DNA from: Xiphophorus maculatus
Taxonomy: Eukaryota; Chordata; Actinopteri; Cyprinodontiformes; Poeciliidae
DNA: 64,000 nt
Assembly: GCF_002775205.1 (NCBI RefSeq)
Contig: NC_036456.1
Location: 9,079,463 to 9,143,462, forward strand
Reading direction: 5' to 3'
Shown: positions 1-10,900 of the stretch, piece by piece
Layout: every line of letters begins with the position of its first letter
Position numbering within the stretch: position 1 is the first letter of the stretch
Made by a program: the position numbers and the translations under genes
Notes under the pieces: generated by a model
Told to the model about the DNA's origin: nothing
The model's input: only the letters and a program-made list of their open reading frames with translations
Database searches by the model: none

Positions 1-165
1 CAATAAAAATCAGCTCCTTGTTTTCTGCAGTTAAAAATTCATAACTCAAATTAGGCCTAGTCAGTTTTATTCTGGTCTGTCCAGGGAAGAAACTTCATTT
101 AATCCAACATATCAGGAAAACATTTTTTCTACAATCTGTTCAGAAAAAAACAACAATTAAATCAC

Positions 166-3100
166 CTGTTATGGTTTCACTCCACTGTGTTGAAGAATAC
201 CAGTCATCTCTGATTCTACACTGACACATGTAGTTTCCACTGCTGGACTCAGAGACATTGAAAGTCCAGTCTTTACTGTCTGTCCACTGTATTATTGACC
301 CAGATCTCCTCCATTCACACGTCCACTCAGTGGTTTCTCCTCCCTGGACCTCACATGTCAGAGTGATCGACTCACCACTGAAGATATGAGAACCGTTTGG
401 TTGTCGAGTCACAAAAACCTTGTTGGAAACTGTTTACATCAGATATGGGCAGAAAAATTAAATCACATGAGAAATTTTAATTTCATAGTTTTAGTTTCAA
501 ACAGTCTTATAGAAAAAACTTACACATTATTTCAATGATGTTCTCAAGGCTTGAATGACTGTAGAATGAGGGATTTCCTCTCTTTCCATCACACTTATAG
601 ATTCCTCCTTGTGTCACAGTGATTTCTCTGTTTTCTTCATTATTTCTGCTGAATTCAACAAAAGAAGAATCTGAGGTCCGCCTGAACCATTTGTACTTCC
701 ATCCAGCAGAGGGCTCCACTGAGCAGCTCAGTGTCACACTGCCCCCTACTGGTATGGTTGATGAACCTGCTGTCAGTTTGGCTCCAGGTTTATCTCCTGT
801 TAACATGAATTAAAATTGGTTAATTTTCAATAATTTAAAAAAACATACAAGTCTTGTAGCAGAACAAGCTACAGACTCGTTAACTGAAATAAATGAGATC
901 GGAAAATTACTGAAAATATGTCAACAATGTAGAACTTCATTAATATGAATTATTCTGGTAGTTATTCATCGTTTCAGCCATACAGATTAACAACCAGCCT
1001 CTGATTATTGTGAGACTTCACAAAAGTAAACCTGATATAGAAACTTTTTCTAATAGAAAGGTTCAATCTGTGTGTGTGTGTGTGTTTGTATGTGTGTGTG
1101 GGAGTTAAGCATTAATTCTGACAACTCAACTATGGACTAAATCAGCCACATTTTCATTTACAAGTGTCAACTTACTTGATACAGACAGTCTGATGGTTTC
1201 ACTCCTCTGTGTTGAAGAATACCAGTCATCTCTGCTTCTACACTGACATGTGTAGTTTCCACTGCTGGACTCAGAGACAATGAAAGTCCAGTCTTTACTG
1301 TCTGTCTTGTGTATTATTGACCCAGATCTCCTCCATTCACACGTCCACTCAGTGGTTCCTCCTCCCTGGACCTCACATGTCAGAGTGATCGACTCACCAC
1401 TGAACATCTGAGGCCAGTTTGGTTGTCGAGTCACAAAAACCTTGTTGGAAACTGTTTACATCAGATAAGAAGAGAAAACTCAAATCACATGAGAAATATT
1501 AATTTCATACTTTTAGTTTCTAAAAGTCTTTAAAAAAACTTACACATTATTTCAATGATGTTCTCAAGGCTTGAATGACTGTAGAATGAGGGATTTCCTC
1601 TCTTTCCATCACACTTATAGATTCCTCCTTGTGTCACAGTGATTTCTCTGTTTTCTTCATTATTTGTGTTGAATTCAACAAAAGAAGTGACTGAGGTCCG
1701 TCTGAACCATCTGTACTTCCATCCAGCAGAGGGCTCCACTGAGCAGCTCAGTATCACACTGCCCCCTACTGGTATGGTTGTTGAACCTGCTGTCAATGTG
1801 GCCATGGGTCTGTCTGATGTTATAAAAACAAATATTTGATTTTATATAAAATACTGCAATTAAAAGCTTATTATAAAGAGTGATGCTTCTCTCAGAAAAG
1901 TAAATATGTGAAAAATCTGTAAATGCATTTTATTGTCATCTTTGCTTATTATAGATACTTTTTAGAAAGTAAAATAGAAAAAGAATTAGTTTGAAATTGT
2001 TTAATTAAATAACATGAAAGAGTTCATTCTCTTTTCTGAAAAGATAATGTGGTTAACTCTACAATTAAGCAAATCTATATATTCACATTAAGGTAAATAA
2101 TATTTTCTTTGTTTTGTTGCTCTTTTTGAAATTTGTGTCTCACTTGACTTTATAAAAATCAAACCCAGTAATTATGTATGTGTCATATTTCAGACACTAT
2201 TTTATCAACAAAAAAATCTGCTTGAAATAATGAAATAAAATACAGATAGCAAATGCATGTTTTTTTTTAGGGCTGATATAAAACTTTGTAATTCTTTAAA
2301 ATATTCAGGTCTTACCTGAGACAGTAACAGTGACAGTTTTACTGCACTTATTGTCAGATGAACCCTTCCAGCATACACAGCACTGAAATTCATGTCTATA
2401 ACTAGTAGATATACGTTGAAAACTGAAACGTTTATCTGACTGATAGGGAACAAATTCTTGACCATTCCTTTAAAGCCGGTATTTCCAGTCAGTGTCTCTT
2501 CCTACATTCATGTCACAGATAAATGTAACAATCTCTCCATCATAAAAATTCAACCAGTTGGGTTCAACAGTCAGCACAGGATCTATAACAGAACCAACAT
2601 TCAGCAAGTTTGTCTTTTGATTTATAACAAAAACACATCAAGATAAAAATTAAAAGATAAACACAGAATAATATCTGATATAAAAGATAAACTGGATTCT
2701 GTTCCTGAGAGGATAAATTATTAAAAACAGATTAAAGGCTGAAATTACCAAGAGTTTGTCCACAGCAGAGCAGTGTGTTCAGCACTGAAATAAAGGTTGA
2801 AAGTTCATCAGCATAAATAATAAATTAATTAAATTAAATCAAAAATATTTGCCAAACCCTCACACTCAGCTATGACTCTGTTTACCTGTTAAATAAATGC
2901 AACTATGATAAATATATTGAGTATTTATTTGTTCTGATAAGAATAAGATCAAATGTTTTAGTTTATTGTTGTTTTTCTGATGAGTTAAAACTTCATTTTA
3001 TAAACTTCACATCCTGACTGAAGACAGAACATCTGCAGACGTTCTGCACGGCTACGGAAACTTCACACTCATCTCTACTGGTAAAAACGTGATAAAAGTT

Positions 3101-3488
3101 TTTAATGAATAATTTAAGTCTCTTGTATCAGATCATGTTTCATTTTTCATCTTTGTTATATAATATTTTCATTTCTCCCACATTAGTTGTATGGGATATA
3201 AAGTTCTGTGCTAAAGTCTGATTTTACAATAAACAGCTTTTCAAAATGTTTGCACAGAAATGTTTGTGTTAGTAATTTGTCACTGAAATAACCTGTTTGA
3301 AGTTGCAGCAAACACATCAAGAACAAATGGTTATACTAAGTAAAGCTACACAAATACAATGGAAGATAAAGTAGATATTACAGCAGACAAGATGTCAAAG
3401 ACGATGTTCTTCTAATCTGCATCATTCATACAGATAAAGTGATCTACTTACAGAGTGAGACCAGAACCCTGGGTGAGGTGTTCCCCAT
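166..3488 (-). CDS. FCRL-like Ig receptor A, 5' part, with an in-frame stop in the first Ig exon
   Basis: Multi-exon immune-type surface receptor read right to left. Exons by splice site and phase: signal peptide 3488-3452 and 2784-2749 (start MGNTSPRVLVS, then a Leu/Cys-rich core), Ig1 2582-2316, Ig2 1813-1544, Ig3 1451-1176, Ig4 796-524, Ig5 429-166. All internal junctions are phase 1. Ig2 and Ig4 show SCSVEPSAGWKY with a YKC second cysteine. Ig3 and Ig5 show FSGESITLTCEVQGG with a YxCQC second cysteine. These resemble the alternating domains of fish Fc-receptor-like proteins (family knowledge). Ig1 contains an in-frame TAA at 2472-2470, after DTDWKYRL, and the Ig frame continues beyond it. 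The full-length message would end after 61 residues unless Ig1, a symmetric 267-nt exon, is skipped. Membrane and tail exons lie beyond the left edge. The Ig5 donor (gtgatt) is weaker than the others and gives a slightly short domain. Either a recently broken gene or one relying on skipping. Confidence 0.75.
524..1813 (-). repeat. Tandem duplication of a two-Ig-exon unit, about 1.02 kb period
   Basis: The Ig2+Ig3 exon pair (1813-1176) and the Ig4+Ig5 pair (796-166) are near-identical in coding sequence. The Ig2/Ig4 stretches at 1555-1640 and 535-620 match almost base for base, and acceptor-side intron sequence is conserved too. Exon starts are offset by 1017 nt (1813 to 796) and 1022 nt (1451 to 429). 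This indicates recent unequal crossing-over inside receptor A. Confidence 0.85.
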
Positions 3489-5552
3489 CCTGACCTCAAC
3501 CTGGAACCATGTGTTGCTCTGCTTTGGTCCAATAATCTTCCTTTCATAACATGCTGCCTCTGCAACGTCTCTAGAGAAATGGAGCCGTCTGAAACAGGAT
3601 CAACGTTTTATCTGAGAATGACGGGACAACGTTTATTTTAAACACTGACATCACTGCACTGAGTTTCTGCTGTGATGTTTCCGCTCCAATAATGAGAAGT
3701 TGTGGTAAAAGAAGCACATCACGTTTTTTCTTTTTTTTTTACAAAAGGTTTAAATGAAATCATTAGATAAGTTTATTTTTCTTTTGTTTTTAGTGAAAAC
3801 CATAAAATAAAATTCACATTGAATAAACTGTAAACAGCATTATTGTAACAAATGAATAGTTTAAATGTTTAATCCACTACTTGGTTTGTGTTGCGTGCGA
3901 ACTCTCTGGCAAACAAACCATAAAATCCCCTTTTCATCTAAACACAAGTGATGGTGAGAATGATCTCACCTATCACAGATATATAAGGTCTTAGGTGTGA
4001 ATAAACAGACATGAGATCAGACAGTGTGAAATAGTTTGGAGTTTAAATAGATTTAAGAAGAAACTCTAAAAATGTACGGAGAGTGAAAAAAAGTTTGTGA
4101 ATTTTATTTAGGGGCGTCCGTTTGTGAGACAGAAAGGATGGAAAATCTTCTTTTCAGCAGAACAATCCTCTAACAATGATATCAATCAAACCTACACCAC
4201 ACACTGACCTTTAATTTTTAACTTCATCCATAAGCGTATTAACCGGGGTGAGGGGGAGGGGGGATGTCTTCCCCCCAATATTGGAGACAGTCACATTCTT
4301 TCAACCCAATAATTTCACCGCAGTTGCGAAGAATTTTGAAATCTTCCACTCAGGTGCTTTTATTTTAAAGGAGAACCACAGCGCCTTCAGCACAGCGCTT
4401 CCTCCCTCCTCTGAAAGGCTCAGAGTGTTGGCACTGGGTCTGTTTCCCATCAGAATGATATCAGGCGTTTCAGCTAATTTCTCTCAATCTGAGAAAAAAA
4501 ACATCATACCTAAAATATAAGTACTAGCACTTCTCACACAGGTAAAAAAAAATTAAAGAGACACATAAAAAAAAGGATGTACTTTAAATATCCATTTTCT
4601 GTGTGTGTGTGTGTGTGTGTGTGTGGTGGGGCAGCGCCAAACTGGCCCTTTGCATCTTTCAAACAGTTTTTAAACATGAAGCCTGACATTTGCAGTGAAT
4701 AATGTCTCAAACTGTCACCATGTTCTGACAGTAGAATATGAGACAGATATTCTGTGAAAAAAATAAAAATAAATCAAGCTAATCTGCCTCCTCCCACTGG
4801 TCCTACTGCCATATTTGTCTCTACAATAAATAAGTTCAAACATAATTAAAATGAAAAAAGTTCAATTAAACATCAACTGTCTCAATCTCACCAGAGCTCT
4901 GTTTTTCACTTAAATCAACAGACATCCTTCATATCAAAACAATCGTTAAGGTTTCATATAAACATTAAATCGCAAGTTTTCCCTTTTTTTTCTGCGTTTT
5001 GAGCTCGTTGAGTTTCGTAACATTTCCCACTTCTTCATTTTAGCATTTCCCACTTCTTCATTTTAGCTTGACCAAACAACATTTCAACATTTCCTATCAA
5101 CTTAGCTAGAATTTCTCACCCAATTGACTCCAATCAGCAGAAAACGAAGAACAAATGTGATCAGATATTTCAAGTTTTGGTTGTCCAGTACATTTCCACC
5201 TTACAATCACTTATGAAGAAACTTTTCACTCCTTAGGAGATGTGAATAAAAAAATGTGTTCATGTTACTCTGAACTACTAACAAAAGATAAAACAGAAAT
5301 CTGAAAGGTAAATAAACATGTCAGTGGTTTTGAATTCATTTTTTCACAAGAGAGAGAGAGAGAGAGAAAAGTCTGACTCATGAATCCAGAGATACTGGAC
5401 TTGTTGCCCCAATTAAACTAAAATAACTTTAAATTTTACTAATAATTCCATTAATTATACATTCCAGGTGATTGAAGATAACCACCATCTTACCACAGAA
5501 TGCTTCTTGTGAAAATATTTGTGTGTTTTTCAGTCTCATTGGTGTATTTATA
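3489..5552. other. Intergenic stretch upstream of receptor A
   Basis: No exon or conserved coding frame is visible. It should contain the promoter of receptor A (transcription leftwards), but I cannot place a TATA box or initiator with confidence. It holds a GT microsatellite at about 4600-4625, a GA microsatellite at about 5350-5367, and two perfect tandem copies of a 23-nt unit beginning CATTTCCCAC at 5021-5066. The 90-codon reading frame at 4248-4520 has no family resemblance. Confidence 0.5.
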
Positions 5553-6821
5553 TACACTACCTGGCCAAAAATAAAGTCGCCACCTGGATTTAACTAAGCA
5601 AATAGGTACAAGTCTCCTATTGGATAAGTACTGCATAGGCGATTATCTTTCAGCTGGCAACAAGTTATTTAACCCCAGCTGATGCAATGAGTAACTCCTC
5701 ATTTCTTAAACAACCATGGCAAAAGACACATCCTGTGGTCGTGGAAAAGACGTTAGTCTGTTTAAGAAGGGTCAAATCATTGGCATGCATCAAGCAGAGA
5801 AAACATCTAAGGAGATTGCAGAAACTACTAGAATTGGGTTAAGAACTGTCCAACGCATCATTAAAAACTGGAAGGATGGTGGGGAACCATCGTCTTCCAG
5901 AAAGAAATGTGGTCGGAAAAAAATCCTGAATGATCGTGATCGGCGATTATTTAAACGTTTGGTCAAATCAAATCGAAGAGAAACAACAGCAGAACTCAGG
6001 AGTATGTTTAATTGTGAATGCAAAAGCATTTCCACACGCACAATGCGAAGGGAACTCAAAGGGTTGGGATTGAACAGCTGTGTAGCCGTAAGAAAACCTC
6101 TAATCAGTAAGGCTAACCAGAAAAAAAGGCTTCAGTTTGCTAGGGAGCATAAAGATTGGACTCTGGAGGAATGGAAGAGGGTCATGTGGTCTGATGAGTC
6201 CAGATTTACCCTGTTCCAGAGTGATGGGCGCATCAGGGTAAGAAGAGAGGCAGGTGAAGTGATGCACCCATCATGCCTAGTGCCTACTGTACAAGCCTGT
6301 GGGGGCAGTGCTATGATCTGGGGTTGCTGCAGTTGGTCAGGTCTAGGTTCAGCAACATTGTGTGCCCAAAGAATGAGGTCAGCTGACTACCTGAATATAC
6401 TGAATGACCAGGTTATTCCATCAATGGATTTTGCCTTCCCAAATGGAACGGGCATATTCCAAGATGACAATGCCAGGATTCATGGGGCTCACATTGTGAA
6501 AGAGTGGTTCAGGGAGCATGAGACATCTTTTTCACACATGGATTGGCCACCACAGAGTCCAGACCTTAACCCCATTGAGAATCTTTGGGATGTGCTGGAG
6601 AAGGCTTTGCGCAGTGGTCAGACTCTCCCATCATCAATACAAGATCTTGGTGAAAGATTAATGCAACACTGGATGGAAATAAATCTTGTGACACTGCAGA
6701 AGCTTATTGAAACAATGCCACAGCGAATGCGGGCTGTAATCAAAGCTAAAGGCGGTCCAACAAAATATTAGAGAGTGTGACCATTTTTTGGTGGCGACTT
6801 TTTTTTTGGCCAGGCAGTGTA
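5553..6821 (+). mobile_element. Complete Tc1/mariner transposon (DD36E type) with TA target duplication
   Basis: Terminal inverted repeats of 30 nt lie at 5555-5584 and 6790-6819 and match at 28 of 30 positions. The left one begins CACTACCTGGCCAAAAATAA and the reverse complement of the right one begins CACTGCCTGGCCAAAAAA. Both ends are flanked by TA (5553-5554 and 6820-6821), the usual Tc1/mariner target duplication. The body is 1265 bp and holds one uninterrupted transposase gene. High repeat identity and an open frame suggest a young insertion that could still be mobile. Confidence 0.93.
5716..6771 (+). CDS. Tc1/mariner transposase, intact, DD36E catalytic triad
   Basis: Single-exon frame of 351 residues, a usual length for Tc1-like transposases. 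The N-terminal third has the paired helix-turn-helix DNA-binding region (for example [12 protein letters not shown] near residues 41-52), followed by the basic GRKK hook near residue 66. The catalytic core shows the first Asp in MWSDESRF, the second in QDDNARIH, and the Glu in [16 protein letters not shown] count 36 residues between the second Asp and the Glu, so this is DD36E, not the classical DD34E. A DD36E clade has been described in animals (called Incomer, from memory). It would cut and paste the element by binding the 30-nt terminal repeats. No stop or frameshift is present. The start ATG at 5716 has a favourable context (accATGg). Confidence 0.95.
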   Translation: MAKDTSCGRGKDVSLFKKGQIIGMHQAEKTSKEIAETTRIGLRTVQRIIKNWKDGGEPSSSRKKCGRKKILNDRDRRLFKRLVKSNRRETTAELRSMFNCECKSISTRTMRRELKGLGLNSCVAVRKPLISKANQKKRLQFAREHKDWTLEEWKRVMWSDESRFTLFQSDGRIRVRREAGEVMHPSCLVPTVQACGGSAMIWGCCSWSGLGSATLCAQRMRSADYLNILNDQVIPSMDFAFPNGTGIFQDDNARIHGAHIVKEWFREHETSFSHMDWPPQSPDLNPIENLWDVLEKALRSGQTLPSSIQDLGERLMQHWMEINLVTLQKLIETMPQRMRAVIKAKGGPTKY

Positions 6822-7994
6822 TGTTGTTTGTCACTGTGGTTTCTTCTCTTTTTTCTCTCTTTCTGCAGAAACAGTTTCCTAATGCGTTGTTTTCTTTCTT
6901 TCTTCCTCTTTTCTCATCTCCCTACTTTCCTTTAGACTTTTTGCCAGTCCTCTCTTTGTTTCTTTTTTCTGTTGTTTGCCCTTTCCTGTCTCTGTGTCCA
7001 CTGCATTTGAAATAAAACCCAAAGCAATTTCTAACAAAAGAAGAAGAACGGAGGTAGAGTTTGGCCACTTTAGGTTTTTGTAAATTCTGATACATTTTTC
7101 AACTCATGTTCAATTGTATAAAATCCTTCAGTCTCATTCAATAGGAAGGTAATTTGGATAGCATCATTCTTACACATTGTAATTCAATGTGACAGCAAAA
7201 TAAAGGAGCAGAGGTAAAGAGAACTGCATTACAATACAACTTTTAAATGAAAAATCATATATTTTATAAATCACATAAAGGAAATATTAATGTAAATTTG
7301 AGGCCCATTTTTAGACCTGACTGAGAAGAACCAGTAGATTTTGCCCATCTGCAGAATCAGGTGATATGTGAGTACACACATGATCAACTCCATTGTGGGG
7401 AGGCCAAAGGTCACTCAGTGCCTTTTACACAATCAGCAATAGTTTGAATTAAATCCTTTGACAGACATTAATCAGATGAAGTGATTTAAGAACTGGTTCA
7501 CTGAAATCTGTTTTCCTCAAAGATAGTCAGGACTCTGCCAGCAGCAATCTGGATATGAGCTGCAGCAGTGTAATTGTTTTCTTTTTTTTTTAAGACATGA
7601 TTTTGAAATCTGTGCAGATGAAATAATAATAGTAATCTAACCTATTGAGGATAAACGCATGTAAGAGTTTTTCCAGAGTTTTTAATCAGAGAATACTTTA
7701 TTGGTTGTTTTCTAGTTCTGATGTTTGTAGTCAGACTTAGGACAAATATTTGGAGTGAGTCAACATTAGGAAAACATTAAGCAGGGCTTTCAACCTTGAA
7801 GACATCAAACCATCACCAAAGTTCAAATCTCAAATTGCCAGAAAACCTGGTATTCAGAACAGAAATTTGGGAGTTTTATTGCTATAAAACTCCAAAATTT
7901 TATAGCAAAAAGATTTTCCATTTAATTATTGAGTCAAGTATAAATCATTTTTGAGATGCTGTTTATTTTAGATAACAGCTAAACAATGAGAGTT
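6822..7994. other. Region between the transposon and the 3' end of receptor B
   Basis: No gene recognised. A pyrimidine-rich tract follows the transposon (6830-7010). Around 7868-7892 there is a short palindrome, GGAGTTTTA with TAAAACTCC. The stretch 7775-7860 resembles 9755-9840 and looks like a decayed DNA-transposon fragment. The 3' untranslated region of receptor B should lie in the right-hand part. Confidence 0.4.
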
Positions 7995-10900
7995 TTAATG
8001 CTTTTTGGCTTTTCTGGACATGGGACCATCACTAGCCACAGCTGTTCCTGACTCGTTAGCATAAACTGCTGCATCTGCTGAACGACTCCGTTTTCCTGTG
8101 AATTGAGAGATAAAAAGATTGTATATTTAAACTGGAAGGCTGTAATGTATCTGCATACACATTTCAATCGGCATCTTTTAATATGTTATTCGTTATCTGG
8201 TAATTGTCAGCGTAACACATGTGCAACTCAAATAAAAAGAGGCGACAACTAAACATTCTTAAACCCTCTAACTGGGCAAAAGGGCCTTGAAATAAATGTC
8301 TCTCTTTCTTTACCTTTAGTTTTTTTCTTGGCTTTTTTCAAATGGTTCATCTCAGTAGACGCTGCTGTACAGTCTGAAAAAAAAATACAAGCCCAGAGAA
8401 TCGGACATTTCGTAAAGAAAAATACATTTACAAGGACAGGTGTGAGAGAAACCAAAGGGATGGGGGACACTGGTCTGTTTTCTTACAAATGAACAGAAAC
8501 TATTACAAAATCTGAGTGGATGGTGTAATATGGTAGTGAAGTGTACATAAGAAATATGTTCACCTTTATCAAAAAGCACATCAATGAACATTTGATTTAT
8601 CCACTATGTGACTGTTCTGTCATTTTCTGTTGATCTCTAGTGGCTGTATTTGTTAAATAAGGCAGATTATCGTCTAAACTGTAAGATGATGTGTAATTAA
8701 ATTGAGTCTAATAGCATGAGGACACGTTACGGTAAAAACAAAGCAAGACAGCTAGAATTAACTGTACCTGTTTTCATGTCGGAGCCAACAGCGCCCTCTT
8801 GTGGATCATGTGGATCTTCTGTTGAGATGGTTAAAAAAAACACAAACAAACCTGAAGGTTAAACCCCTTTCTGACTGAGTTATGTTCTGCTGCTGTAAAT
8901 CAAATGTCTTACTCATCGTCCCAAAGTTTTTCATTTCAGTCAGGGAGTACACAGTGTCTATGGATTTATCTGCAAATAAAATATTCAAGGATTACACATC
9001 AGTTGCATATCTTTATGCCACAAAGTTGGGGCCACAAGTATTGAGATTCATTAAACATTGTAGTTATACAATTCCAGGAGAACAGTGTGAATTTCTTTAG
9101 AATAACAGAAACAGAACAAATTTGAGAATAAAAAGGTTCTACCTCTCAATACCAGTGGAGACATGGAACTAAACGTAAGAAGGGATTTATTGCCAGTACG
9201 GTACCTATAGCTCCTTTTTTCACATTAGCATAAACAGCGACCTCTTCTGGATCAACAGGAAGTTCTGTTGAGGTGAAAAATAAAAAAGATAAAAACAAAA
9301 ACAAACAAAAAAACAACGTTAGTAACAGTTCTGATCTCTGCTCTGATGCTGTAAATTGAATATCTTTTCATCTTACTCATCATCCCAACATTTTTCCCTT
9401 CAATCTGGGAGTAGACAGTGTTTATGGATTTATCTGCTAAAGAAATATTCAAGGGTTATATAACAGTTACACAACATTAGGCTTTCAGAGTGACCAATTG
9501 GCAGCATTCTTAACTACTCTGACAAAAATACTCTATATTCCTATTGATATTGCAAGATTTCATCAGCAATCATTTCTGAGTAAAGTCACACAACATGTAG
9601 CTCAGCCCAGATATGTGTAACACCTCTCAGACTGAGGCTTAAAGTAGTCTTTAATTTTTTCCAACATTCATGTAACAAGAATGGAGTGGCTAAGCCAGAG
9701 TCCTGATGTGAATCAGAAAACTGTGGAGAATCTTTGGAGGGAACTAAAAATCAGGCTGATGACAAGGGGTTATTACAATTTAAAGACTTTGAGCTCATCA
9801 CCAAAGACAAATCTGTAAAATACCAGTTAAAACATACACAAGGCCACAGACAGTAAGCAGGGGTTTATTGCCAGCACCTGTAGCTCCTTTTTTCACCTTG
9901 GCGTAAACAGTGTTCACTTCTGGACCAACAGAAAGTCCTGTTGAGGTGGAAAAAAAGACCTGAAGGTTAAAGCTGCAAAATGTAAAGTTTTTTTTGTTTG
10001 TTTTTTTTTACATACATATATGTTTTTTACATACTTGTTAAAATTATCATTATGTCATCATAGTATAAGAGAAACAATTGGTGAAAAAAAGAAGAAAGAA
10101 TCAAGCTCCTCTGTCTTTTCCCAATGCGAACGACAGAAATACACCACTGAGTCAGAAACAACCAATCAGAGATAGGAGGAGGGTCTTAGTGTTGTCAATC
10201 ACTCTCATGCTCACCCCCCCTCCAGCTTGTTCTTTGCTAAGCTACAGCTGGTTCACCATAACATAGCCTGCAACAAATGCTAAGGCTACTTAGCATTCGC
10301 ACAGATAATGGTGGACCAATTTTCCTGTTTTCCTGAAACTGCAAGTTGTTTTTTCCACAATTAGCACATTGAGCAGCATTGATTGACAGCGCTAAAACCC
10401 TCCTCCTTGCTCTGATTGGTTGCTTTTGACCGGGAGCGGTGCAATTTTGCAAACAGCAGTACTATCGCTGGGAGGAGGTGGAAGAGCTCTTTCCTTTCAC
10501 AGATTGTCTGTGAAAGGATATATCATGACATGGCAACGGTTATTAAAAACATATTTCTGTAAGAGTTATACAACAGTTCTGACTTGTGTTCTGATTCAGT
10601 AAACTGAATATGTTTGCGTCTTACTCTTTGTTCCAAAGTTTTTTACTTCAAGCAGAGAGTACCCATTGTCTATGGATTCATCTGCAAATAAAATATTCAA
10701 TGATTATATATCTGTTGCTTGTCATTAGCTTCCTAATTGACCAATAAGTGGCATTTTAACAACTTTAATAAAAAAATATTACACCATTCCTATTGACATT
10801 ACAACATTTGAGTGACTAATTGAAAGAAGTGTTGATTACTGTAAAGCGTAAATAAGGATTAGAGGTTTAATAAATTAGAATATTATTGAAAAGATCATTC

